NCBI RefSeq assembly: GCF_000178955.2
Contig: NC_016631.1
Coordinates: 6,138,001-6,202,000 of the forward strand
Origin: Granulicella mallensis MP5ACTX8
Lineage (GTDB): Bacteria > Acidobacteriota > Terriglobia > Terriglobales > Acidobacteriaceae
Direction of reading: 5' to 3'
Length of the DNA stretch: 64,000 nt
Shown here: positions 1-7,945 of the stretch, in pieces
Numbering within the stretch: position 1 is the stretch's first letter
Layout of the letters: every line of letters starts with the position of its first letter
The notes under the pieces: generated by a model
Databases searched by the model: none
Seen by the model: only the letters and a program-made list of their open reading frames with translations
Told to the model about the DNA's origin: nothing
Program-made: the position numbers and the translations under genes

Positions 1-1086
1 GCGTCCGGTTTTCGCCGACTCGCGGGCCGCGTCGAGAATCTGCACCACGATCATGTTGGTGTCGAGCGCCGAAAGATCTCCATCCGGCTTGATCTCTCCG
101 CGCAACACCGCAGCCAGATAGTCCATCGAGTTCTGCCGCTCCGGCGTAAGCGGGGGAGCCGTCATCGTCGACTCTTTCTGCTCATGCGCATAGCGGACGC
201 GCATCTCGTCGGAGGCTACCGTGATGGCATAACCGGTCGCTCCATAGACCTCCATGTCCTTGCGGCTGAAGGGCCAATTCCACGAGGGCATCAGCACAGC
301 CTGCGCGCGGGGGTAACGCAGAATGATCGTCGCATCGTCGTCGACCTTCGGATAGATATCAGGCTTGTCGGTCTGGGCCACGGCGGTGACGCTGAGCGGG
401 GCCTTGCCGTGCATCATCTGCGTCATCAGGTCCGCGCCGTAGCAGCCGAAGTCGAACAGGGCTCCCGCACCGTTCTGGACCGGATCGGTAAGCCACGGCA
501 GCCACTCCGGACCGACGCCGATCTCCTTCGGCCCAAAGTGCCCATCATGGATGACGACCTTGCGCACGTCGCCCAGCTTGCCTGAGACCACTTCGTTGTA
601 AGCCTCCTGGTTGCTGGCGTACCAGGTCGTCTCATAGTTCACCAGCACCTGCACATGGTGCTCGGCCGCAGCCTTGCGAATGGCGAGCGCATCGGCCACC
701 GTGGTGGCGAGCGGCTTCTCCACCATCGAGCTGACACCGTGGCGCGCGGCCAGTTCAATCACCTTGCGATGGTCGAGGATCGTTGTGTACACCAGCACGG
801 CCTGCGGATGCACGGCGTTAAGCATGGCCTCGGTATCGGTATAGAAGAGGGCGTGGTCCAGGTGAAACTCTTTTTCGTACTGAGCCGCAACGGCGGTGTT
901 GGGTTCGGCGATGCCTACGAGTTGAACGTTCTTGTCCTTGGACAGCGGGCCAAACAAGCCCTGCGCATGACCATGCACCAGGCCGACGATGGCAACTCGC
1001 ACAGGAGCAGCCTGTGCGTGGACTGCCTGGGAGAGGAATGTTGTTACAAGGACGAGGAGTGCGCAACGGACGAACGAAAGCTTCAC
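1..1086 (-). CDS. Gfo/Idh/MocA-family oxidoreductase, secreted, partial at window edge
   Basis: NAD(P)-dependent dehydrogenase of the Gfo/Idh/MocA family; the substrate, probably a sugar or sugar derivative, is unknown. The minus-strand frame is open for 362 codons and runs off the left edge, so the C-terminus is missing. It starts at a GTG (1086-1084) preceded by an AAAGGAAA ribosome site. A signal peptide (about residues 1-26, ending HAQA) is followed by the Rossmann strand VAIVGLVHGHA and the family EKP motif in SSMVEKPLATTV. Secreted members of this family are often found in Acidobacteria and Bacteroidota near glycan-degradation genes. It is divergent from the brnT-like gene, with 78 bp between them. 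Confidence 0.85.
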   Translation of the reverse strand, partial: MKLSFVRCALLVLVTTFLSQAVHAQAAPVRVAIVGLVHGHAQGLFGPLSKDKNVQLVGIAEPNTAVAAQYEKEFHLDHALFYTDTEAMLNAVHPQAVLVYTTILDHRKVIELAARHGVSSMVEKPLATTVADALAIRKAAAEHHVQVLVNYETTWYASNQEAYNEVVSGKLGDVRKVVIHDGHFGPKEIGVGPEWLPWLTDPVQNGAGALFDFGCYGADLMTQMMHGKAPLSVTAVAQTDKPDIYPKVDDDATIILRYPRAQAVLMPSWNWPFSRKDMEVYGATGYAITVASDEMRVRYAHEQKESTMTAPPLTPERQNSMDYLAAVLRGEIKPDGDLSALDTNMIVVQILDAARESAKTGR

Positions 1087-1164
1087 GGCGTTTCCTTTGG
1101 TACAGCGAAATTGTTTCTATCTTAGAACTGTTCCTGAATCTGCCGTACTATCTGGAGTTGAAAG

Positions 1165-1452
1165 ATGAAACCTCCCCGGCAGATATTCGAGTTCGACGCG
1201 GCCAAAGCGGCCAGCAACCTGGAGAAGCATGGTGTTTCATTTGCAGAAGCAATGACGGTTTTCGACGATGCGCTCTCCTCCACACTTCCAGATGATCAAC
1301 GCTCGAACGACGAACTCCGCTTCATCACGGTTGGAATGTCTTCGCGGCAACGTCTGCTTTTTGTCGTTTACACTGACACTGTCTCCAGCATCCGTATCAT
1401 CGGGGCTCGTCTTGCCACTGCAACGGAGAGAAAACAGTATGAAGAAACGTGA
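1165..1452 (+). CDS. brnT: BrnT-family toxin
   Basis: Small basic protein of 95 aa matching the BrnT/RelE-fold ribonuclease toxins. It has the family opening FEFDAAKAASNLEKHGVSFAEA, then a VFDD segment, a DELRFITVGMSSRQRLLFVVYT core and the closing IIGARLATATERKQYE. BrnT cleaves RNA and is neutralised by the antitoxin encoded just downstream. A GGAG ribosome site sits 7 nt before the ATG. The gene overlaps the next frame by 14 nt, so the two are co-transcribed and probably coupled in translation. The family call is from motifs; activity is inference. Confidence 0.85.
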   Translation: MKPPRQIFEFDAAKAASNLEKHGVSFAEAMTVFDDALSSTLPDDQRSNDELRFITVGMSSRQRLLFVVYTDTVSSIRIIGARLATATERKQYEET

Positions 1453-1690
1453 ACTCGATCCCCTCGCTCCTCGACCGGCTCTGGATTTCAGCAAGGGCGT
1501 TCGCGGGAAGCACCATGGCCGCATGCAACAGGGAACGAATGTTGTTCTTATCGCTCCAGATCTCCTTGAAACTTTTCCAGACTCCGAAGCCGTCAATGAG
1601 GCGCTCCGCAGCTTGAAGAAGATAGCGGAACGAACTACGAAACCAGCTTCTCGCTCTACCCCTAAAAGATCTACCGCCCTGGCCAGCTAG
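1439..1690 (+). CDS. Putative BrnT-partner antitoxin
   Basis: Protein of 83 aa whose ATG (1439) lies inside the 3' end of brnT (14-nt overlap). The middle carries a short DNA-binding-like segment, NVVLIAPDLLETFPDSEAVNEALRSL in two halves, of the type seen in ribbon-helix-helix antitoxins that replace canonical BrnA in some BrnT loci. The tail is rich in Lys, Arg, Thr and Ser. Antitoxins of such pairs normally bind the toxin and repress the shared promoter. Position and overlap support the role more strongly than sequence similarity. The stop overlaps the stop of the convergent gene at 1687. Confidence 0.7.
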   Translation: MKKRELDPLAPRPALDFSKGVRGKHHGRMQQGTNVVLIAPDLLETFPDSEAVNEALRSLKKIAERTTKPASRSTPKRSTALAS

Positions 1691-1977
1691 TACCGGTCTA
1701 CCACCTGGCGATGCCGCTGCAACCACCAGCACGCCCCACTGCCTGCCTGCGGAAATAGAGAGTAGCTGCAATCCACCACGTTAACGTCTCCCAGGTAATA
1801 CTCCTCTTTGTTGTTCTTCATCTCCGCCGCAACGACGCTGATCACCTGAACCTTGCCCATTCCGTTGCCGTGGGAGACGCGCAACTTCCAGACCGCCCAG
1901 TCGACGGGATACGACAAGGCCGCAATGATCAGCAGTCCTACAAGCGTTCTAAGCAGAATCCGTTTCATGAGAGCCAC
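1687..1977 (-). CDS. Small membrane-anchored hypothetical protein
   Basis: Protein of 96 aa (93 if the second ATG, MKRILLRT, is used). One N-terminal hydrophobic segment (about residues 6-29, RTLVGLLIIAALSYPVDWAV) acts as signal anchor. The rest is a small domain with two cysteines (VDCSYSLFP, SGACWW). No function is recognised. It ends tail-to-tail with the antitoxin, the two stop codons overlapping, and its start lies about 1 kb from the LytTR regulator on the same strand. Coding potential rests on the clear membrane segment and the open frame. Confidence 0.6.
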   Translation of the reverse strand: MALMKRILLRTLVGLLIIAALSYPVDWAVWKLRVSHGNGMGKVQVISVVAAEMKNNKEEYYLGDVNVVDCSYSLFPQAGSGACWWLQRHRQVVDRY

Positions 1978-2077
1978 GCCCTATTATGCAGGCAGGCGAT
2001 GGTAGAAAGACGCTAGGCCCTCATCACAAGTCTCAGCACGGATATCAGCTTTGTTGCTGCACATAGCCCAACACAAG

Positions 2078-2956
2078 CTACAAGTTGAACAGCTCCCGCA
2101 ACCGCTTGGTCTGCGAGCGGCTCACCGGGATCTCGGTCTGCTTGCGGTCGTCCATACGGAGTTGATACGACGACTTGAACCACGGCACGACCTCGCGGAT
2201 GTGCTGGATGTTCACCACGAACGACCGGTGCGCGCGCCAGAACTGTTCCGGGTCAAGCTGATCCATCAACTCTTCGAGCGTTCGGCAGTTCGAATCGCCC
2301 TCCACCGTTTTGGTCACCACCGAGATCCTGCCGTCCTCGATCGCAGCGAAGCACACATCCTTCTGATCGGCGAGCAGCAGACGGTTCTGTGCCCTCACCA
2401 CCACCTTGCCCGATTTCGCCAAATTGTGCGCTCCCTGTGCGGAGAGTCCCGAAGCCTGTGCCGCCTGCTCCTCCACCATGCGCAGCAGGGCATCCAGCTT
2501 GGCTGCTGCATCCGAGCCGAACTCAGCGCCATTGCTACTCTGGGAGGCCACTGCCTCACTGCTCGGCCCATCGGATGCCAGGCGCGCGCGCACCTTCTCC
2601 AGCGTCTTCACCACGCGTTTGGCGTCGAAGGGTTTCAGCAGGTAGTCGACCGCGTTCACCTCGAACGCCTTTACCGCGTACTGGTCGAACGCTGTCGCAA
2701 AGACGACCTGCGGCATGTGGAACTTGCGGTCGAGCGCCAGCACCTTCTTGAGCACGGCAAAGCCGTCGAGCCCCGGCATGCGGACATCGAGGAAGATCAC
2801 ATCAGGTTTATGCGTCCGGATAAGGCTCACGGCTTCGATGCCGTTGCTTCCCTGGGCCAGCACCGAGACCTCGCCCGCGGCCTCCAGCAGATATTGCAGC
2901 TCCTGCCGGGCCAGCGGTTCGTCGTCGATGATCAGGGCGGTGAGCGGACTTGCCAT
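2078..2956 (-). CDS. LytTR-family response regulator
   Basis: Two-component response regulator of the LytR/AlgR type, 292 aa. The N-terminal receiver has the acidic pair D11-D12, phospho-acceptor D57 (FLDVRMPG) and conserved K in LLKPFDAKR. A linker of about 50 residues leads to a C-terminal LytTR DNA-binding domain (about 190-290) with the typical WRAHRSFVVN segment. Members bind direct repeats upstream of target promoters. No sensor kinase is adjacent, so the partner must be elsewhere. The next gene upstream on this strand, at 2998, starts a separate unit. Confidence 0.93.
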   Translation of the reverse strand: MASPLTALIIDDEPLARQELQYLLEAAGEVSVLAQGSNGIEAVSLIRTHKPDVIFLDVRMPGLDGFAVLKKVLALDRKFHMPQVVFATAFDQYAVKAFEVNAVDYLLKPFDAKRVVKTLEKVRARLASDGPSSEAVASQSSNGAEFGSDAAAKLDALLRMVEEQAAQASGLSAQGAHNLAKSGKVVVRAQNRLLLADQKDVCFAAIEDGRISVVTKTVEGDSNCRTLEELMDQLDPEQFWRAHRSFVVNIQHIREVVPWFKSSYQLRMDDRKQTEIPVSRSQTKRLRELFNL

Positions 2957-2997
2957 TACGGCATTCTAGTCTTTAGACCAGAGATCTTTGTTGTTGA

Positions 2998-3537
2998 CTA
3001 GTCGCTATACGACCTCAACCGCGCCGGAACGGAATCCTCGGCCAGGTCGTGTCCGCACTGCGTGCAGTAGACATCGGTGATCTTCACTCCGCGATGGCAC
3101 ACCCCGCACACCGGGGCCATCTGGAACTGGCACTGCGGGCAGAAGTGATAGCTGCCCTCCATCGCCGTGGCGCAGTGCGGGCAGCGCGACAGGATCGGCT
3201 GCCGCAGCATGAAGTACACCACCGAACCGATGCCGCCGGGCAGAACCACGCACACCAGCATCCACAGGCCCGCGGACATGCCGCGGCGCTTGACGTCGCG
3301 GCTCACATAGCCGAGCAGCAGGGCATAGCTGGCGACCAGTGCACCCCACCAGTAACCCGCCATCAGGCGCATCGGCAGGAGCTCATGCTTGTGGTGCGGC
3401 ATGACCTCGTGGAAGATGTACTGCATTCCCACAAACAGGGCGATGGCAAGCACCATCGACCACCGCGGGATCATCATCAATTCCTGGTCCCCGCTCGAGG
3501 AGGAGTCGCCCTGTTGTGATGTCACCCACTGGGTCAT
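2998..3537 (-). CDS. Membrane protein with C-terminal double zinc ribbon
   Basis: Protein of 179 aa with three or four predicted membrane segments (about 26-42, 60-80, 92-112) followed by paired zinc-ribbon motifs: CPHC..CPQC and CGVC..CTQC, eight cysteines in total. It is the last gene of a three-gene operon behind the sigma factor at 3902. Its start overlaps the stop of the 123-aa membrane protein by 4 nt. The zinc ribbon faces the cytoplasm if the last segment exits inward. Function is unknown; a role in sensing or in assembling the neighbouring protein is only inference. Confidence 0.75.
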   Translation of the reverse strand: MTQWVTSQQGDSSSSGDQELMMIPRWSMVLAIALFVGMQYIFHEVMPHHKHELLPMRLMAGYWWGALVASYALLLGYVSRDVKRRGMSAGLWMLVCVVLPGGIGSVVYFMLRQPILSRCPHCATAMEGSYHFCPQCQFQMAPVCGVCHRGVKITDVYCTQCGHDLAEDSVPARLRSYSD

Positions 3538-3905
3538 CGCGTCACCTCACTGTTGGACTGGCTGCGTTCACGCTGAAACCATACCAGGCCCAGCAGCACG
3601 GCCGTCACCGGCAGCGACCACAACAGTAGCAGGAACAACTGATCGCTGGCATCGGGAACACCATTCGGAGTCAGCTCGTCGTAACCCTCGAGTACAGCCC
3701 ATACGGCGTAGCAGAGCCCCATCAGCAGCATCGAGAAGATGCCCAGCGGAACCCACAGGCTGCGCGAACGCTGCTTTTGCTCCCGCATGACCAGCGCCTG
3801 CTCGCGCACCACGCGGTGCGTGCGGTTTACCACCGAAGCGCGGGCCGTGAAGTTCATGGGTCCCGTCTGCCTCGTTACATCTTTGAAGTCTTGAGGAGCG
3901 CTCAC
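3534..3905 (-). CDS. Small two-span membrane protein of the sigma-factor operon
   Basis: Protein of 123 aa with a cytoplasmic N-terminal half (about 45 residues, basic) and two membrane segments (about 52-72 and 90-110). It overlaps the sigma factor gene by 4 nt upstream and the zinc-ribbon gene by 4 nt downstream, so translation is probably coupled. Its position directly after an ECF-like sigma gene is where an anti-sigma factor is usually found, but no zinc-anti-sigma HxxxCxxC motif is visible. The anti-sigma role is therefore a hypothesis only. Confidence 0.7.
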   Translation of the reverse strand: MSAPQDFKDVTRQTGPMNFTARASVVNRTHRVVREQALVMREQKQRSRSLWVPLGIFSMLLMGLCYAVWAVLEGYDELTPNGVPDASDQLFLLLLWSLPVTAVLLGLVWFQRERSQSNSEVTR

Positions 3906-4549
3906 GCCTTCACCTCCAATGCCCTGGCCTCGGCCGCATGGCGTTCGGCGCGGAGACTGAGCAGTTGCGGCTTAAGCGAGGCCAAACCACGATACAGACG
4001 CGACTTCACCGTCGAAAGCGGTGCATGCGTTACTGTAGCGATCTCTTCGAGAGACATCTCCTCATGAAAGCGCAGTGTCAGAACTTCGCGGTAGCTGGGC
4101 TCGAGCGTCAGCATCACGGTCGCAAGTTCGGCTGCATTCTCACGGTACTGGAACTGCTCCAGGGGCGATGGCCCTTCCTGCACGATCTCAAAGGGACGCT
4201 CGTCTTCGCCGCCGTCCCGCATCTCGTCCAGGCTGGCCATGGTGCGCTTGCGCGACAGATCGATGACCAGATTGCGCGCTATGGTGAAGATCCAGGTATC
4301 GAAGCGGGCCTTGCCGTTGTACTGCGCGCCGCGCCTCAGCACACGGATCCAGACCTCCTGGAAGAGGTCTTCGGCGACCTCGCGCTTGCCTGTAAGGAAC
4401 ATCAGGTAGCGCATCAGGCGGTGCTGGTAGGTCTCGATGAGCTGGTCGAGAAGCTCGGGGTCCTGGCGCTTGAGCCCGCGCGCAATGGCGGCGTTTTCAC
4501 GCTCCACCTGCTTCGCCGCTTCGACCGTCAAGACCACGGATGTTCTCAC
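3902..4549 (-). CDS. ECF-type RNA polymerase sigma factor
   Basis: Sigma-70-family factor, 215 aa, starting at GTG (4549-4547). Region 2 spans about 25-95 with DLFQEVWIRVL and the -10 recognition helix region FDTWIFTIARNLVID. Region 4 (about 140-195) has the helix-turn-helix MSLEEIATVTHAPLSTVKSRLYRGL. An acidic linker joins the two. It leads an operon with two membrane proteins, each overlapping the next by 4 nt. Such factors direct transcription of stress or envelope regulons and usually autoregulate. No canonical promoter was assigned in the 236 bp upstream. Confidence 0.93.
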   Translation of the reverse strand: MRTSVVLTVEAAKQVERENAAIARGLKRQDPELLDQLIETYQHRLMRYLMFLTGKREVAEDLFQEVWIRVLRRGAQYNGKARFDTWIFTIARNLVIDLSRKRTMASLDEMRDGGEDERPFEIVQEGPSPLEQFQYRENAAELATVMLTLEPSYREVLTLRFHEEMSLEEIATVTHAPLSTVKSRLYRGLASLKPQLLSLRAERHAAEARALEVKA

Positions 4550-4785
4550 CTCAGTATGGACGCCAGTTTATAAGGAAAAGTCTCGGTTGTTGCACAAAAT
4601 ATGCGCCTTTTCGGTTCGCACTCCCTGGCTTTCCTCTTTACCCTGGCTTTTGCACTTGCTTTTCTCGTCATTCTGCCGGACGGCTTTACTGATGAGAGGC
4701 CGGCTTGACGTTATGAATCCGTAACAAGGGACTGGGGCAGATACTGCTAACGATCTGCTTGTCATAGCATGACGTTGGGGGTGGT

Positions 4786-5649
4786 GTGATGCGGTGTGTT
4801 CTTGCTCTTCTTCTTCTCTGCGGGACAATGATGCAAGCACAGCAGAATTCCGAGATCCCCTCTATAGGGAGCTTTTCGCGTGTGGACGGGGTCCAGTATG
4901 CACAAGGTAAGTCCGCCCCTCTGCTTGCCGACCTCCTCCTTCCGAAGAGCACTGCCCTAGCTCCGGCCATCATCTTTATCCATGGAGGGGGCTGGATAGG
5001 AGGGACCCGAGACTGGCCAGACGTGCTCATGAAGCCTTTCCCGGAGCACGGTTATGTTGCAATGTATATTGACTACGACCTGAGCCCTGGAGCCCGATTC
5101 CCCACTGCACTTGGTGAGTGCAAAGCAGCCGTGCGGTGGCTTCGTGCGCATGCAGCGCAGTACCACGTCGATCCAAATCGTATTGCCGTGGCAGGAGTCT
5201 CTGCCGGAGGCGAACTGGCAGCGCTAGTTGCCTTAACAGCAGGCGACCAGCGCTACGAGGGAATAGGTGAGTTCCGGGAGTTCAGCTCAAGCGTAAAGGC
5301 AGCGATCCTCTACAGCTCGGACCTGGACCTTACGACATTCTCTGAGAAAGACGAGTCGATCAACGCTTACCTCGGCGGCTCCTGCCTGGAACAGCACACT
5401 CTTTGCTTGCAGGCTTCTCCGCAGTTCAACTTGAGCGGTAAGCTCCCACCGATATTCATCGGGCATGGAAATGCCGACAAAGACGTTCCCTACTCGCAGT
5501 TCGTCAACTTTGTAGCCGCCTACAAGCAGGCGCATGGACCTATCACCACTTTCATCGCAGAACAGGGACCTCACTCCTATGTGAAGCAGCCCCAGTGGTT
5601 CCAGGCGAATATGGACGCCACGTTCCTCTTCCTTCAGAAAAACCTATAG
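4786..5649 (+). CDS. Secreted alpha/beta-hydrolase (carboxylesterase type)
   Basis: Esterase/lipase-like hydrolase of about 287 aa. It may start at GTG 4786 or at the adjacent ATG 4789. A short signal peptide (about 1-18, ending MMQAQ) precedes the oxyanion motif HGGGW, the nucleophile elbow GVSAGGE, the acid in GHGNADKDVPY and the catalytic His in GPHSY. These features place it in the BD-FAE/hormone-sensitive-lipase-like group that often de-esterifies plant polysaccharides. Codon use looks less GC-rich than in the neighbours. Two small palindromes, GCAGAT..ATCTGC (4737-4758) and GTCATAGCATGAC (4761-4773), lie just upstream and could be operator sites. Confidence 0.9.
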   Translation: MMRCVLALLLLCGTMMQAQQNSEIPSIGSFSRVDGVQYAQGKSAPLLADLLLPKSTALAPAIIFIHGGGWIGGTRDWPDVLMKPFPEHGYVAMYIDYDLSPGARFPTALGECKAAVRWLRAHAAQYHVDPNRIAVAGVSAGGELAALVALTAGDQRYEGIGEFREFSSSVKAAILYSSDLDLTTFSEKDESINAYLGGSCLEQHTLCLQASPQFNLSGKLPPIFIGHGNADKDVPYSQFVNFVAAYKQAHGPITTFIAEQGPHSYVKQPQWFQANMDATFLFLQKNL

Positions 5650-5731
5650 CCGCACCATTCGCTTGCTCGCAAAAACAAACCTGGCCGGGTGAGATGACGG
5701 AACAATCTGCCGCGAGCTTTATTTCGCTGTG

Positions 5732-6484
5732 CTACGCCAGCCGAAGCCAGCGGCGGGATTGGGCAAGGACGCAAGCCTCGGCGAGAAGGCAGAGGGTGTA
5801 GCCGGTGAGCGCAACAGCATTCGCTTCTCTTGCGCCGCCTATCAGGACGATGCGCGCGAGCGTTGTGGCGATCAACAGAAATGCGCCCCAGAACGCAGTG
5901 CCTGCCAAGGTGATGCAGCCGAGAACGCGGCGGCCCTGTGAGTCGACTAACGCGAGAGCGACAACGACGGCCAGTACCGGCAGGACAAACGCCAGAACAT
6001 GGTGCCCCCCCATGCAGCACGAGCCAAGGGTGAAGAGCGTGGCCAGCACTCCGCTGAGGCGGGCGATCGGGCTGCGCAGACCGTAGCGCAAGAGGGCCAG
6101 CGCTGATACGCTCCAGAGGCACACCGCCACACTGGCGAGGACCAGGCCCGTCAGCGCCATATCCATGGGCTGCGAGAGGCTGTTGGACACCTGGGTTTGC
6201 GGACTGCCGGCAAAGCCCTCTGCGAATCCTTTCGCGAAATCCTTCGCGACCCACATCGTCGTGTAGGGTGCGAGCGCCGGCGCCCCTGCGAGGCCAGCAG
6301 CGGGGAGTGCGATGAGCCAGCGCCACTGCCTGGCGAAGGCGATGCGGAGGATCGAAAGCCAGAGCGAGAAGATGCTTCCATGCTGTTCGAGATGGTCACC
6401 GACGACCTCGGCGGCACGCTCTTTTGAGGACACTGCAGCGAGAGTCCATTCCGCGATCGAGAGGACGGGGCTTGCGTTATCCAT
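5732..6484 (-). CDS. Polytopic membrane protein co-transcribed with PadR regulator
   Basis: Protein of 250 aa with a soluble N-terminus (about 1-45) and five or six hydrophobic segments from residue 46 on. Its first 8 nt (ATGGATAA) overlap the end of the padR-like gene, so it is the target gene of a two-gene PadR operon. Such partner proteins are common with PadR repressors and are often transport- or envelope-related, but no family motif is recognised here. It ends about 80 bp from the convergent esterase. Confidence 0.8.
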   Translation of the reverse strand: MDNASPVLSIAEWTLAAVSSKERAAEVVGDHLEQHGSIFSLWLSILRIAFARQWRWLIALPAAGLAGAPALAPYTTMWVAKDFAKGFAEGFAGSPQTQVSNSLSQPMDMALTGLVLASVAVCLWSVSALALLRYGLRSPIARLSGVLATLFTLGSCCMGGHHVLAFVLPVLAVVVALALVDSQGRRVLGCITLAGTAFWGAFLLIATTLARIVLIGGAREANAVALTGYTLCLLAEACVLAQSRRWLRLA

Positions 6485-6812
6485 GATGTTCTCCGATGAG
6501 TTCGAGGCCGTTTAGCATCTGTTGAAATGCGCGCTGCGCGGTAGCGAGTTGCCGCGTGCCGGAGGGGGTGGCCTTGTAGAAGCGTTTGGCGCGGCCGCCG
6601 CGTTCGGGGGTCGGCTTACCTGTGGTCGAGGCGACCATCCCTTTGCGCTCGAGGCGGTCGAGCGTGGTGTAGAGCGCTCCGGGAGAGACTTCGCGGCGGG
6701 TGCAAACGAGGATTTCGTTGCGGATACTAACGCCATAGGCGTCGTTTCCGAGGCGGAGGACGGCGAGAAGAATGAGTTGCTCGAATTCGCCAAGGGAGAC
6801 GGTGTGATCCAT
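6477..6812 (-). CDS. PadR-family transcriptional regulator
   Basis: Small regulator of 111 aa, the usual length for PadR subfamily 2. The winged helix-turn-helix covers nearly the whole chain: LGEFEQLILLAVLRLGNDAYG, VSPGALYTTLDRLERKGMV and the wing ERGGRAKRFYKATPSG. The C-terminal helix (LATAQRAFQQMLNGLEL) is for dimerisation. It sits in front of a membrane protein gene with an 8-nt overlap. A perfect 15-bp inverted repeat covers its start codon, which points to autorepression. The ATG has no ribosome site and lies close to the expected transcription start, so the message may be leaderless. Confidence 0.95.
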   Translation of the reverse strand: MDHTVSLGEFEQLILLAVLRLGNDAYGVSIRNEILVCTRREVSPGALYTTLDRLERKGMVASTTGKPTPERGGRAKRFYKATPSGTRQLATAQRAFQQMLNGLELIGEHHG

Positions 6813-6849
6813 AACAACTACTTTGTAGTTGTTATGGATGGAGTGTCAA
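6807..6849 (-). promoter_or_regulatory. PadR operator and promoter overlapping the start codon
   Basis: On the minus strand a -35 box TTGACA (6849-6844) is followed after 16 nt by a -10-like TACAAA (6827-6822). The -10 lies at the centre of a perfect inverted repeat, ATCCATAACAACTAC (6807-6821) with a TTT spacer and its exact complement (6825-6839). The right arm on the transcript contains the padR ATG (6812). A dimer bound here would block RNA polymerase directly. Confidence 0.75.
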
Positions 6850-6921
6850 GAAAAATCTCACAGTCTCGGGGCCGCGGTCTCCCCCGGCGGGACTCTTCAG
6901 CCCCCACCGGGATGGCGTGTT

Positions 6922-7461
6922 TCAACGCTTGCGGCTTAGCAGAATTCCCCCGACCAGGAAGTAGATCGCGCCGAAGATGGCGTACCCGCCTAAATCCTTG
7001 ATCTGAAACTTGCCACTAAGTCCACCGAGCACAAAGGCGATACCTGCGGCTGTCGATTGAACGCCGCTCAGGATCATGGCCCATTGTCCACCCAGGAGTT
7101 TTCTGCGGAGAATGCCTACGACAAGCTGCAGAAGCCCGGCGAGAAGCGCCCACACGCCAAAGGTGGCCACGGCATATGCGGGATGAGAGTAGACGGTGAG
7201 GCCGATCCCGATCGCCGTGAGGGTTCCCAACACAGCATTCACGTATCGTGTCGTTGCGGAATCAGATTCCGGAGAGGTCTTCAGGTCATAGAGGGTGCAT
7301 GCGACATCCCAAAGGGGATACAAAATCAGGAGGGTTGCGCCAGCCGCTGGATTCTTTACCGCAACGGCGATCACGGAAACTGCCCATACAAGTTGAACAG
7401 CAGTTCGAGTGAAGTAGAGGTTGCGCAAGCCTTGCGTCGCCTGTGGAGTTTGAGTCGTCAT
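6922..7461 (-). CDS. DUF308/HdeD-like membrane protein
   Basis: Protein of 179 aa with six hydrophobic segments arranged as three hairpins, typical of the HdeD/DUF308 family: segments around 20-40, 43-58, 72-90, 95-115, 125-145 and 155-175. Family members are associated with acid or general stress, but the mechanism is unknown. The ATG is preceded by GGAAAGGA. A CTAG-centred palindrome (7482-7499) and an AT-rich -10-like stretch (7501-7508) lie directly upstream, which suggests control by a TetR-type repressor encoded elsewhere. Confidence 0.8.
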   Translation of the reverse strand: MTTQTPQATQGLRNLYFTRTAVQLVWAVSVIAVAVKNPAAGATLLILYPLWDVACTLYDLKTSPESDSATTRYVNAVLGTLTAIGIGLTVYSHPAYAVATFGVWALLAGLLQLVVGILRRKLLGGQWAMILSGVQSTAAGIAFVLGGLSGKFQIKDLGGYAIFGAIYFLVGGILLSRKR

Positions 7462-7481
7462 GTTGATGTCCTTTCCCTTGG

Positions 7482-7499
7482 CTACCTTCTAGTTGGTAG
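7482..7499. promoter_or_regulatory. CTAG-centred palindromic operator candidate 1
   Basis: Sequence CTACCTTCTAGTTGGTAG: arms CTACC and GGTAG around a CTAG centre, 20 nt upstream of the DUF308-like start codon and next to an AT-rich -10-like stretch. It matches the core of site 2 at 7625-7642. The shape fits TetR-family operators; the regulator is not in this window. Confidence 0.5.
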
Positions 7500-7624
7500 G
7501 TTTATAAATCAAAAAATGCTTTGTGAACTCGCGAACCGGTCGGCCCTGACTCCGCGCTCAGCCAGGAGTCAATGGGCCACATCCATCATTCGCTCTGCAA
7601 TACTACCGCTCATACTTCATATGA

Positions 7625-7642
7625 CTACCTACTAGTAGGTTC
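7625..7642. promoter_or_regulatory. CTAG-centred palindromic operator candidate 2
   Basis: Contains the perfect 14-bp palindrome ACCTACTAGTAGGT (7627-7640). Aligned on CTAG it shares CTACCT.CTAGT.GGT with site 1, 143 bp away. It lies in a stretch with no recognised gene. Confidence 0.5.
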
Positions 7643-7945
7643 GGTTACAAAGTTTTTCCAGATGATTGCAGCGATTCATCGCAGACGCCCATCCAAGAGC
7701 TTCGTAACCGTCTCGTGCGGCCCGACTTTCTCTTCCGACCCATAAAGCTAGCTGAATGGACTTCCCTACGGCCTGCTCCTGCATCTAAGCAGGAATGCCT
7801 ACCAGCAAATCCACGCCTTTGTTTGCGATAATGACTAAGACAATAAGAGTTGCTGTGTAAGCACCAGCGACTCCCTCGCCTGCCTGTGTAACTTCGCCCT
7901 TGCGGCATTTTGGCCTTATCCCACTCCCCATGCAGGACCTTATAT

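Larger units (their letters stand above)
7462..7945. other. 484-bp intergenic region with two operator-like palindromes
   Basis: Between the divergent DUF308-like and pseudokinase genes. It holds the two CTAG palindromes and no convincing gene. A minus-strand frame at 7645-7908 is open but has a low-complexity Arg/Ser composition and no recognisable family. In a different minus frame a short peptide, SEEKVGPHETVTKLLDGRLR, ends at a stop near 7680 and could be the remnant of a decayed gene; this is weak. Confidence 0.4.

Noticed and set aside
7645-7908. Minus-strand 87-codon open frame in the 7.5-7.9 kb gap
   Set aside because: Arg/Ser-rich low-complexity composition, no ribosome site and no family resemblance; probably chance in GC-rich DNA.
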